Positions 26,273 to 33,622 of a DNA stretch of 64,000 bases are shown here, in pieces (within the stretch, counting starts at the first letter, position 1; the number at the start of each line of letters is the position of its first letter). The translations under genes and the position numbers were made by a program. The notes under the pieces were generated by a model. That model saw only the letters and a list, made by a program, of their open reading frames with translations, searched no databases and had not been told where the DNA came from. Source of the DNA: Paraburkholderia silviterrae (GTDB taxonomy: Bacteria > Pseudomonadota > Gammaproteobacteria > Burkholderiales > Burkholderiaceae); the NCBI RefSeq assembly GCF_004353915.1, contig NZ_SMRP01000006.1, positions 224,047 to 288,046 on the forward strand. The letters run 5' to 3'.

Positions 26273-26794
26273 CTAAAGATGCGTGCGCAACATCGCAATC
26301 TGCTCGCGCCAGCGCGCGAGCACCTTCTCGCGCTCGTGCAAGCGGAACGTCACGCCGCTCAGCACCTCCGCATACTTCGCTCGATGCACGTCCACGCGCT
26401 CGATACGCAGGCGGAACACACTGAGGTCGAGCGCCGTCTGATGCTCGGCGACCAGGCTCGCGCGCGCGCGTATCTCCAGCACCGCGCCATCGTGAACCAG
26501 CGTCAGCGTGAGGCGCGCGTCGCGCAGCATGTTCTGCGCGGTGTGCGAGCGAGGCCACATCGCGACGAGCAGGTTCTGCGCGTCGACCGCCAGGACTTCG
26601 CCCACGCTCAATTGCGCGCCATGCGGCCAGCCATCGGCGCTCACGGTCGAGAGACGCATGGCCTCGTCGGCATGCGCCTCGAGGTGCTCGCCGTCCAGCG
26701 CGCTCACGAGTGCGGGTGGCAACGCGCAAGCGTCGTCTTGCTCGCCTGAGTGCTTGCCCTCTTGCGCGGGGTTGCGAGTATCGCTTCGATGCAT
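26273..26794 (-). CDS. Pyridoxamine-5'-phosphate-oxidase-like (split-barrel FMN) family protein
   Basis: 173 residues from ATG 26794, which has AAGGAG 6 bases upstream. The middle reads EAMRLSTVSADGWPHGAQLSVG, then NMLRDARLTLTLVHDG and RLRIERVDVHRAKYAEVLSG, the pattern of PPOX-like split-barrel proteins ('pyridoxamine 5'-phosphate oxidase family'). The first 35 residues are polar and probably disordered. It follows the intradiol dioxygenase gene by 32 bases on the same strand, so a role in the same aromatic pathway is possible. No substrate can be named. Confidence 0.6.
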   Translation of the reverse strand: MHRSDTRNPAQEGKHSGEQDDACALPPALVSALDGEHLEAHADEAMRLSTVSADGWPHGAQLSVGEVLAVDAQNLLVAMWPRSHTAQNMLRDARLTLTLVHDGAVLEIRARASLVAEHQTALDLSVFRLRIERVDVHRAKYAEVLSGVTFRLHEREKVLARWREQIAMLRTHL

Positions 26795-26826
26795 CGGGTT
26801 CTCCTTGGGCACGTGCCGTCACGCCA

Positions 26827-27666
26827 TCATTGCGGCGTCAGCACGAAATCGAACTGCGAGCGCCATTGGGTCTCGCCCCCTTCTACGCGCTCATAGCGCG
26901 CAATGAGGCGCTCCTTCACGCCGAACACCGCGTCCGAGCCGAGCCACGCATCGTCGCCGACGAACGTATGCGTGACCACCTTCTGAAAACCCGGCGCGGT
27001 GATGAGAAAGTGCATATGCGCCGGGCGCCAGGGATGCCGGCCGAGTTGCTCGAGCATCTGGCCGACCGGCCCGTCGTGAGGAATCGGATACGAGACCGGC
27101 TTGACGCCGGCAAAGCGGTAGCGGCCATCGGCGCCCGTCGTGAAGATGCCGCGATTGTTCCAGCGCGGTTGTTCGGCGGGCTGCTGCACGTCGTAGTAGC
27201 CATCGGCGTTGTCGCACCAGACATCGATACGCGCCCCCGCCACCGGATTGCCCTCGAGATCCTTCACGCTGCCTTCGAACAGACAACTCTCGCCCTTGCC
27301 ATCGAGCGAAATGCAGTCGCCCATTGCGCGCTCCGGCGCGCCTTGCACATGAAACGGGCCGAACACGGTGTTTTCCGTGGCGCTTTGCGGACGGCGATTG
27401 TTGATGGCGTCGACGAGCATCGAGAAGCCCAGCGTATCGCTCAGCAGGATGAACTCCTGGCGCTCGCGCGAGCACAGTTGACCGGTGCGCGTGAGGAAGT
27501 CGATGGCAAATTCCCATTCGCGCTGCGTCAGTTGCACCTCTTTCGCGAACGCATGCAAATGGCGCACGAGCGCGGCCATGACCTCCCGCAGACGCGGATC
27601 GCTCTGCTCGCCCATGCGTGCATTGACCGCCTCGGCGGAAGCGGCTTCAGTGAAAAAGGTGCTCAT
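26827..27666 (-). CDS. Intradiol ring-cleavage dioxygenase, hydroxyquinol/catechol 1,2-dioxygenase type
   Basis: 279 residues. The N-terminal dimerisation domain contains LTQREWEFAIDFLTRTGQLC and EFILLSDTLGFSMLVDAIN. The catalytic domain contains TENTVFGPFHVQGAP, WCDNADGYYDVQQP, FTTGADGRYRF, PVSYPIPHDGPVG and HPWRPAHMHF. Iron ligands are the two Tyr (157/158 and 193) and His217/His219. The length and the TENTVFGPFH segment fit hydroxyquinol 1,2-dioxygenase, which cleaves benzene-1,2,4-triol to maleylacetate. Catechol or chlorocatechol remain possible. No maleylacetate reductase gene is nearby. Confidence 0.88.
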   Translation of the reverse strand: MSTFFTEAASAEAVNARMGEQSDPRLREVMAALVRHLHAFAKEVQLTQREWEFAIDFLTRTGQLCSRERQEFILLSDTLGFSMLVDAINNRRPQSATENTVFGPFHVQGAPERAMGDCISLDGKGESCLFEGSVKDLEGNPVAGARIDVWCDNADGYYDVQQPAEQPRWNNRGIFTTGADGRYRFAGVKPVSYPIPHDGPVGQMLEQLGRHPWRPAHMHFLITAPGFQKVVTHTFVGDDAWLGSDAVFGVKERLIARYERVEGGETQWRSQFDFVLTPQ

Positions 27667-27934
27667 GTTCCGGCCCTCCCTAGCGCGATTGAAGTGACGC
27701 GCGCAAGCGCCACGTCAATCTACCGCAACGCGCGCGACGAGGGAATCGCGCGACGGCGCCTGTAAAAGGACGCTGGGATAGCGCTGCAACGAAGCACGCG
27801 CGAGCGGCTTGCCGCAAAGACGCAAGCGGGTGGCAACGCGCGTCGGGTCGAGCGCTCACGACGCGGTATTCGCCGACATTTTTCAGGCTTATACTCGGCG
27901 TCTTCCCGTCCCCCACTGCGCCATTTCAACGACT

Positions 27935-28399
27935 ATGAAACGTGTGACAGTCCGGCAATCGCCGGTGCATGGCAAAGGCGTATTCGCGCTGCTTCCGTTG
28001 CGCGCCGGGGAACGCATCTTCGAGTACAAGGGGATGGTGACCACGTGGCGCGAGGCGGCGCGCTGGAATGCGCGGCGCAACGACTCGGGCCATACGTTTT
28101 TGTTCGGCCTCTCCGACGGGCGCGTGATCGATGGCGGGCGCGGCGGCAACGGCGCACGCTGGCTCAATCATGCGTGTGCCGCGAACTGCGAGGCGATCGA
28201 GGACGGTACGCGCGTGTTCATCGAGGCGATCCGCGATATCGCGCCCGGCGAGGAGCTCTTCATCGACTACGCGCTCGAGATCGATGAGCAAGCGCAAAGC
28301 GACGCGCAGCGCGACTATGCCTGCCGCTGCGGCGCCCCACTCTGCCGCGGCACCATGCTGGGCAAACTGGCCGCGGATGCGCTCGTGCTCGCGGTGTGA
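27935..28399 (+). CDS. SET-domain lysine methyltransferase-like protein
   Basis: 154 residues from ATG 27935. SET motifs: HGKGVFALLPLRAGERIFEY at the start, ARWLNHACAANCEA (the N-H-x-C pseudoknot motif), GEELFIDYALE, and a post-SET zinc-like ACRCGAPLCRGTML (C-x-C...C). The fold transfers methyl groups from SAM to protein lysines. Bacterial members are small and their targets are mostly unknown. It is a single gene that ends about 100 bases before two DnaA boxes and is convergent with the rep gene. Confidence 0.85.
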   Translation: MKRVTVRQSPVHGKGVFALLPLRAGERIFEYKGMVTTWREAARWNARRNDSGHTFLFGLSDGRVIDGGRGGNGARWLNHACAANCEAIEDGTRVFIEAIRDIAPGEELFIDYALEIDEQAQSDAQRDYACRCGAPLCRGTMLGKLAADALVLAV

Positions 28400-28502
28400 C
28401 GCGCGCGCCGGGCGCGCGATTTGATCAGGATTCCGATTGAGTTGTGCGGCTGCAGGGTTGCGGCCCCGGCATTGGAAACCGTGCCCGGATCAGCCGGGCG
28501 GG

Positions 28503-28537
28503 TTATCCACAGTTTTCGTGGACAAGCTTGTGGATAC
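28503..28537. promoter_or_regulatory. Pair of inverted DnaA boxes downstream of rep
   Basis: TTATCCACA at 28503-28511 is a perfect DnaA box. TGTGGATAC at 28529-28537 is an inverted box with one mismatch (GTATCCACA). They face each other 17 bases apart between the convergent SET and rep genes. Being at the edge of a replication locus supports real DnaA binding sites, but the iterons lie on the other side of rep. Confidence 0.6.
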
Positions 28538-28618
28538 TCCCTGGGACGAAGCGCCTAAGTCATTGATCCGGCGTCAACATTTCCGCCTGCACGGGTCCGA
28601 AAGACGTCCAGGCATAAG

Positions 28619-29998
28619 TCACGCGGCGCTTTGCTTGAGCTTGCCGTACACGAACTGCCCGAAATACCACGACAGATCGGAGTGGCTGAGGATATTGGCG
28701 TCCGACAACGCGCCGGCTTCCAGCTTCAGGCGGCGCAGCATGAGCTTGCCGGCCTGCGAGGCAATGTACAGGCGCACGAGCTCCTTGCGGGTCTTCTCGT
28801 CGGCGGATTGGAAGTGCTCGCGTCCGCGCAGGACTTCGTCGTTGCGGCGCGTGCGCGCCTCTTCGTCGCGCGCGGCGATGCTCTGCTTCACGGCCGTGCC
28901 GGCCTCGGCCTTCGCCGTTTCCTCGGCGCTCGCGGCGACGGCCCGCTCGGTCTGGATCGCGACCATCTTGCGCTCGGCCTCCGACACCTGCCAGTTGTGG
29001 CTCAACGCCTTCATGAGATAGCCGGCCGGGCTCCTGGTGACCTTGCCCTGGTCAAGGCGAAAGCGCGTGTACTCGATGGCCTGCTGGATCCGTTCGTCGG
29101 TCCAGCTCATGCGATGCTCGGCAATGACGTCGAACTGCTTGTTGCTCAGGCCGAACTCTTCCTTGAGCGTGAGCAGCAGGTCGTGAGCGTCGGGCTGCCG
29201 GCTGAGCATGGCGGCAACCGTATCCTTGCGCTTCAGCCGAAAGCGGATCTTGTTGATCTTGCGCGAGGTTTCGGAATCGGCACGCGTTTCGTAGCTCAAG
29301 TCGATGTCCGAGAGCTCGTTGATCTGACGCACGGCCGGGTCGAGATACTTCGGCCGGAAATGCTTGAACTCCGATGCGCTCGAACCGAGCTTGCCGGGCC
29401 AGCGGCGCATGACGTCGAGCTCGATCCACTCCGTGAAGCCGGTGTTCACGTACGGCAGCACGTAGTCGTAGATCGCGCGCGCGAAAGTCTGCGAGAAGGC
29501 GGCGGTGATGCACAGGTTGAGCCAGTGATGCTTGTCCGGGCCGGTGATGTGACGCAGCATCAGCGGCGGGATGCGAAACTGGATGCGCCCCTTGCCGATC
29601 TTGACGCTGCCCATCAGCTGCTCGGAAATCCACTGGTCCTCTTCGCTGGGCGCACGGTCGGGCGGCGTGTCCGTCACCTCGATGAGCACCCGCTGCGCCT
29701 CCTTGATCACGCTCTGCAGATGGCGCACGTTGCGGCTCTCGTAGCGCATGAGCCACTTGAAGTAATTCAGGTCGACGTCGTAGATCTCGCGCGGCAGCGG
29801 TTCCTGGGCGGCGATGAAGTAGGCGGCGTCGATAAAGCGCCGCGACGACAGGCCAAGGCCGTTGATCGCAACGAAAACGTTGTTGCGCTGAAAGCCGATC
29901 TCTCTCGTGCTCTCGCTGATGGGCTGGCCGGACATCTCCTCAAACAACCCGAGCGACATCTGCTGGGTGGTCGTCCTGCGTGCGCTGTCCTCCGACAT
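28619..29998 (-). CDS. Replication initiator protein, Rep_3-like (RepB/RepA-type)
   Basis: 459 residues from ATG 29998 (MSEDSARRTTTQQMSLGLFE), with GGAG nine bases upstream. The frame stays open for 76 further codons to 30226, but those are translated iterons (repeated V-Y-V motifs) and sit upstream of a good promoter. The middle part has the duplicated winged-helix appearance of plasmid initiators: YFKWLMRYESRNVRHLQSVI, IGKGRIQFRIPPLMLRHITG, TFARAIYDYVLPYVNTGFTE, and a second domain ending KINKIRFRLKRKD. The C-terminal 120 residues are charged and helical (AETAKAEAGTAVKQ region), possibly coiled coil. The iterons directly upstream are its expected binding sites; it would start replication and repress itself. 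Confidence 0.82.
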   Translation of the reverse strand: MSEDSARRTTTQQMSLGLFEEMSGQPISESTREIGFQRNNVFVAINGLGLSSRRFIDAAYFIAAQEPLPREIYDVDLNYFKWLMRYESRNVRHLQSVIKEAQRVLIEVTDTPPDRAPSEEDQWISEQLMGSVKIGKGRIQFRIPPLMLRHITGPDKHHWLNLCITAAFSQTFARAIYDYVLPYVNTGFTEWIELDVMRRWPGKLGSSASEFKHFRPKYLDPAVRQINELSDIDLSYETRADSETSRKINKIRFRLKRKDTVAAMLSRQPDAHDLLLTLKEEFGLSNKQFDVIAEHRMSWTDERIQQAIEYTRFRLDQGKVTRSPAGYLMKALSHNWQVSEAERKMVAIQTERAVAASAEETAKAEAGTAVKQSIAARDEEARTRRNDEVLRGREHFQSADEKTRKELVRLYIASQAGKLMLRRLKLEAGALSDANILSHSDLSWYFGQFVYGKLKQSAA

Positions 29999-30027
29999 TC
30001 GCGTGCTCTCCGTCGATATTGGCCGCG

Positions 30028-30055
30028 ACTCTATCACTCCGCTAACACATGTCAA
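30028..30055 (-). promoter_or_regulatory. Putative rep promoter abutting an iteron
   Basis: On the minus strand TTGACA (30055-30050) is followed by a 16-base spacer and TAGAGT (30033-30028), a good sigma-70 pair. The -35 box touches an iteron-like sequence (30055-30071). Start of transcription near 30021 leaves a short leader with GGAG before ATG 29998. Binding of Rep to the iteron would block this promoter. Confidence 0.55.
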
Positions 30056-30199
30056 CACAATAAACGTTACCTCGAAAGGCGCGCGTTGACGGGTCCGCAC
30101 AAAAAACGTGCCGAATTGCACATAGACCTCTCCATTGCCAGCACAAAAATCGGCACCTCTTCGCACATAAACCGATGCCTCTTGCACATAGACCGGTGC
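30055..30199 (-). repeat. Proximal iteron array of the replication origin (five tandem units at 21-22 bp plus one)
   Basis: Written on the + strand, units start GCACA(A/T)A and end around CGGTGC/CGTGCC: 30097, 30119, 30141, 30163 and 30184, giving steps of 22, 22, 22 and 21 bases. A further unit (ACACAATAAACGTTACC) lies at 30055-30071. Two helical turns per unit puts all copies on one face of the DNA, as in iteron-controlled plasmid origins. All are in one orientation, directly upstream of the rep promoter. Confidence 0.8.
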
Positions 30200-30462
30200 T
30201 TTTCGAGTCCAAGTCCTTGAAGACAAAGGATTTGGAAGCGCACGTTAGTGGGTTTGTGGGTTTTTTATGTTTAAGTAAACAAACCAACCGCGTACAACAA
30301 AGACGCTTCGCGCGAAATTTCACGCCAATCGCCTACGGGAACGCAGGTGAATTTCTTGCGACGAAGTGGATGGATAGCCCTGCAGACGAGAGATTGACGT
30401 GCGAATAGCATGGGATCCGCGTTGCCGTCGGGCGCTTCGGCAGGCACGCATCCGTCGCCAAG

Positions 30463-31027
30463 GGCAACGTTTTATGTGCGAAGGGACGCCGCTACGGTAA
30501 CGGTTTGTGTGTGGAGCATCGCATCAAGGCTCGGGAGGGCGAATTTCTCGCGCCCGACGCGCTGTCGGTAACGGTTTTTGTGCGTGCTTATGGCTTCGGG
30601 TTGGAGGTAGAGGTTTTTGTGCAGCGTGGCCGGGTTTTCCCTGGGGTAACGTTTTATGTGCGGGAGCGATCGAGGATGCGCCCGGACGTGCTGAGAGGCC
30701 CCGAAGCAGCGAACGGTAACGGTTTTTGTGCGCGGTTTTGACTGTTTTGCGTGCTGAACCTGCCCAAGGGCACAACTTTCACAGTTTTGCGGCGCCGCGC
30801 CAGTGGCGGCGGGTCTGGCAGAGCTCGACGATGGTCACGGTTTTTGTGCAATTCCGCGGTTTGGCAGCTCACCTCCCTCGACGGGCAGGATCAGGTAACG
30901 GTTTTTGTGCCGATTATTGGCCGTCGAGTCGTGGAAGCGCGCGTGGGTGCACAAATTCCGTTACCGTCGAATCTGATATCGATTACATCATTTCGTGGAT
31001 TAGCGAAAGTGCACAAAAATCGTGACC
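30463..31027 (+). repeat. Distal iteron array (consensus GGTAACGGTTTTTGTGC), eight direct and two inverted copies
   Basis: Direct copies begin at 30463, 30496 (variant), 30567, 30606, 30645, 30715, 30833 and 30894. Inverted copies are at 30949-30965 and 31011-31027. The best ones are GGTAACGGTTTTTGTGC at 30567, 30715 and 30894; others read GGTAACGTTTTATGTGC or GGTCACGGTTTTTGTGC. The unit is the reverse complement of the proximal iterons, so the two arrays point at each other. Spacing here is irregular (33, 71, 39, 39, 70, 118 and 61 bases), suggesting a regulatory or handcuffing array more than the melting array. Confidence 0.8.
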
Positions 31028-31248
31028 TTCGCGGGTTCCACTCGCGTGCCCGGATTCGCGCGCGAGGTCGTGAAGGCTGAATGAATGGCAACGCGTGTGA
31101 TCTGACGGGAGATACCGGGGTCAAATTGCCTAAAAAATGAGCAGATCGACGGAAATGGCCTTAATAGGCGCATAGGCGGCCTGGCGGGCGGATGAAGGCC
31201 TGAGGGTGGACCGAATGCTCCGAGGCCGTCATAGCGCAAATAAAAAGG

Positions 31249-31339
31249 TCGATTTTTTTAAAAATCGATCTCAATGAGTGTGTTTCGATACGCTTTTCCT
31301 GTATTCTACGCTTTGTCCAAATTCCGATAAAAAGCGTAT
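31249..31339 (+). promoter_or_regulatory. parAB leader with two inverted repeats (candidate ParA operator)
   Basis: First inverted repeat: TCGATTTTT (31249-31257) and AAAAATCGA (31260-31268), two bases apart. Second: ATACGCTTTT (31288-31297) and AAAAGCGTAT (31330-31339), ending three bases before the parA ATG. A TATTCT at 31302-31307 may be the -10 box, which would lie between the second pair of arms. ParA proteins with an N-terminal DNA-binding segment commonly repress their own operon at such sites. Confidence 0.45.
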
Positions 31340-31341
31340 TA

Positions 31342-32550
31342 ATGGCAAAAACTATCGAATTTCCATCGATTGACCGGCGCGTGGACCTTTCAGCGGTCAC
31401 GCAGTTTGCAGAGGAAGCCGGTCATCTGTCAGAAGAACTTCGGGAAATGATGCTGGCGCCCAAGCCGCGGAAGATGGCGCCCACCTTCACGTCCGCGCAA
31501 GTCGCCGAACTGTGCGGCATCGACCGAATCAAGCTCAACAATCTGCTCGCCACGCGCGAGGGCTTGCCGCAAGGCGAGGCGCAGGGATCGGGGCGCAGCC
31601 GGGTGTTTACCTTGCCTGAAGCGCGCACCTGGGTCCAGCAGGTTTCGGATGTTTATCAGACGCCGCTCCATACGGGTGTGCGCGACGCCGACGGCAAGGT
31701 GATTCTCGTCGCTAACTTCAAGGGCGGCTCGACCAAGACCACCACGACGATGTGCCTCGCGCAAGGTCTGACGCTGCGCGGCCGGCGCGTGCTGCTCATC
31801 GACCTCGACCCGCAGGCATCGCTCACCGAGCTTTGCGGTCTCTACGCGGAAAAGGAAGTGACCGAGGACAGCACGGTCCTGCCGTTCATTTACGATCCGC
31901 AAATGGAAGGCGGTCTGCTGAATTTCGTGCAGCCGACCTATTGGGACGGGCTCGACGTCATTCCGGCACACCCCACGCTGTTCTCGGCGGAATTTCATAT
32001 TCCCGGCACGGTCATCAAGAATCCCGGCTTCAAGTTCTGGGACTTGCTGCGCCAGGGCATCCAGTCGCTGCGCCAGCACTACGACTACATCATTCTCGAT
32101 ACCGCGCCGTCGCTGTCGTACCTCACGATCAACGCCCTGATGGCCGCCGACGCGATGGTCATGCCGCTGGTTCCGGAGAGCCTCGACTTCATCAGCTCGG
32201 TTTCCTTCTGGAGTCTGTTCTCCGATCTCGCCCATACGATCATGGAGCGCGGCGACGAAAAGACCTACGACTTCGTCTCGGTGCTGCTGTCGAAGGTGGA
32301 CTACGGCAAGACGTCATCGGCGCCAGTCGTTCGATCGTGGGTGCAACGCACCTACAAGGATTGGGTCAGCGCCGTGGAAGTGCCGGCAAGCTCCGCGATG
32401 AGCAACGGCGCGCTGGCGATGGCCACCGTGTTCGATATCAGCAAGGGCGACCTTGCCGACAAGACGGTGGCGCGCGTCCGACAGCCGCTGACAGATTACG
32501 TGCGCTGGATCGATGACCTTTATGTTGAGCAATGGAGGGCCGGGAAATGA
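31342..32550 (+). CDS. parA: ParA-type partition ATPase with N-terminal DNA-binding domain
   Basis: 402 residues, the length of type Ia ParA/SopA proteins. An N-terminal HTH-like segment (TFTSAQVAELCGIDRIKLNN, about 48-67, followed by SRVFTLPEARTWV) precedes the ATPase. The deviant Walker A is FKGGSTKTTTT (about 126-136), Walker A' is VLLIDLDPQASL, and the switch region is YIILDTAPSLSYLTINALMA. It drives segregation of ParB-bound DNA, and the N-terminal domain fits autoregulation at the leader. The stop overlaps the parB start (ATGA). Divergent from rep across the origin. Confidence 0.93.
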   Translation: MAKTIEFPSIDRRVDLSAVTQFAEEAGHLSEELREMMLAPKPRKMAPTFTSAQVAELCGIDRIKLNNLLATREGLPQGEAQGSGRSRVFTLPEARTWVQQVSDVYQTPLHTGVRDADGKVILVANFKGGSTKTTTTMCLAQGLTLRGRRVLLIDLDPQASLTELCGLYAEKEVTEDSTVLPFIYDPQMEGGLLNFVQPTYWDGLDVIPAHPTLFSAEFHIPGTVIKNPGFKFWDLLRQGIQSLRQHYDYIILDTAPSLSYLTINALMAADAMVMPLVPESLDFISSVSFWSLFSDLAHTIMERGDEKTYDFVSVLLSKVDYGKTSSAPVVRSWVQRTYKDWVSAVEVPASSAMSNGALAMATVFDISKGDLADKTVARVRQPLTDYVRWIDDLYVEQWRAGK

Positions 32551-33548
32551 GTTCATTTCGCGACAAGATGGCGGCCAAGACCGCCGAGCTCGGCTCGGCT
32601 TCCGAGCGCCAGACGACGGAGCGGACTGAACGGCCCGCGCCCGCAGTAGCGGAATCGCGCCGCAGCAGCGCGTTCAAGACCGGCCCGGGGATGCTGGGCG
32701 CGCTGGCCGTGGCCCAGCAGCGTATCCAGGAACTCGAAAACACGAGCGACAAGCTCATGCTTCCGGTAAGCGCGATTCAACCCAACCCCTGGCAGCCGCG
32801 CAAGATCTTCAGCGACGAAGGTCTGGCATCACTGGCCGAATCGATTCGTGAAGTGGGGCTGGTGGAGCCCGTCGTCGTGCGGCGTTCCGACAACGGCTAC
32901 CAGTTGATCGCCGGCGAGCGGCGCCTGCGCGCGCACGTTCTCCTGCATGAGGAGGAGATTCGCGCATCGGTGATCGATTGCTCGGATCAGGATATGGCCG
33001 TGCTCGCGCTGGTCGAGAACGTGGGGCGCGAGGATCTGACCGACTATGAAATCGGCCAGTCGCTGCGCCGCGCGGAGCGGGAGTTTCCGACGCGCACGCG
33101 TATGGCGGAGGCGCTGGGCATGTCGCGCAAGGGGTTGTATCGCTTTCTCGCGTTCGAGAAGCTTCCCGACTTTATCCGTCGCGACCTCGATCTGAATCCC
33201 CGGCTGCTCGGCGGATCGGCGGCGGACGAGATCGTTTCGTCGATCAAGAAGCATGGTGCACACGGACTGAAGGCGGCGCGCGAGCTTTGGCCGGCAGTCG
33301 TGGCCGGGACGCTGGATCAAGGGAAACTGGCCGCGGCGATTGGCGCGCAGTCGGACCGCGGCGACAGCGAGCAGAGCGTTTCGGAGCGCAGTATCGAGAA
33401 GATTTTCTCGGGCAAGAGCCACGCGGGCAGCATCACGAAGGATACGAATAGCTTCACCGTGAAGCTGAAGACCGGCGTGCTTTCGGATGCGCAGGAGACG
33501 CAGATTCGTGAGCTCATCAGTCAGTTGTTCAATGTGAAGCCTGGCTGA
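32547..33548 (+). CDS. parB: ParB/RepB/Spo0J-family partition protein
   Basis: 333 residues from ATG 32547, overlapping the parA stop. The N-terminal 75 residues are polar, with the ParA-contact region. The ParB/sulfiredoxin-like CTPase domain starts about 77 with ISAIQPNPWQPRKIFSDE-like text (VSAIQPNPWQPRKIF) and has the GERRLRAH box and LALVENVGREDLTDYEIGQS. The HTH is RMAEALGMSRKGLYRFLAFE. A C-terminal dimerisation segment ends the protein. It should bind the 17-bp palindromes that begin 75 bases downstream of its stop. A strong terminator follows. Confidence 0.93.
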   Translation: MSSFRDKMAAKTAELGSASERQTTERTERPAPAVAESRRSSAFKTGPGMLGALAVAQQRIQELENTSDKLMLPVSAIQPNPWQPRKIFSDEGLASLAESIREVGLVEPVVVRRSDNGYQLIAGERRLRAHVLLHEEEIRASVIDCSDQDMAVLALVENVGREDLTDYEIGQSLRRAEREFPTRTRMAEALGMSRKGLYRFLAFEKLPDFIRRDLDLNPRLLGGSAADEIVSSIKKHGAHGLKAARELWPAVVAGTLDQGKLAAAIGAQSDRGDSEQSVSERSIEKIFSGKSHAGSITKDTNSFTVKLKTGVLSDAQETQIRELISQLFNVKPG

Positions 33549-33580
33549 GAATGAGTTCAGGTTGTCAGATGGTTGCCGAG

Positions 33581-33606
33581 AGCCCGCGTATGCGGGCTTT
33601 TTTTTC
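33581..33606 (+). terminator. Rho-independent terminator after parB
   Basis: Stem AGCCCGC (33581-33587), loop GTAT, stem GCGGGCT (33592-33598), then an uninterrupted run of T to 33605. It lies 33 bases after the parB stop and separates parAB transcription from the palindrome array. Confidence 0.9.
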
Positions 33607-33622
33607 GTCACGAGATTTCGCG

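Larger units (their letters stand above)
29999..31341. other. Replication origin region (gene-free interval between rep and parA)
   Basis: 1.34 kb with no supported gene. It holds the rep promoter, both iteron arrays and an A+T-richer stretch at about 30235-30330 (T-run then AAGTAAACAAACC), which is a candidate for strand opening. The right end (31230-31341) is the parA leader. Together with Rep and ParAB it forms a complete plasmid/chromid-type origin. Confidence 0.7.

Noticed and set aside
28401..28425. GC-rich hairpin (CGCGCGCCGGGCGCGCG) after the SET gene as a terminator
   Set aside because: There is no T run after the stem, and such GC-only hairpins occur by chance in this composition.
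29999..30226. N-terminal extension of Rep by 76 codons
   Set aside because: The extra codons are read across the iterons and lie upstream of the predicted promoter; ATG 29998 has its own ribosome site.
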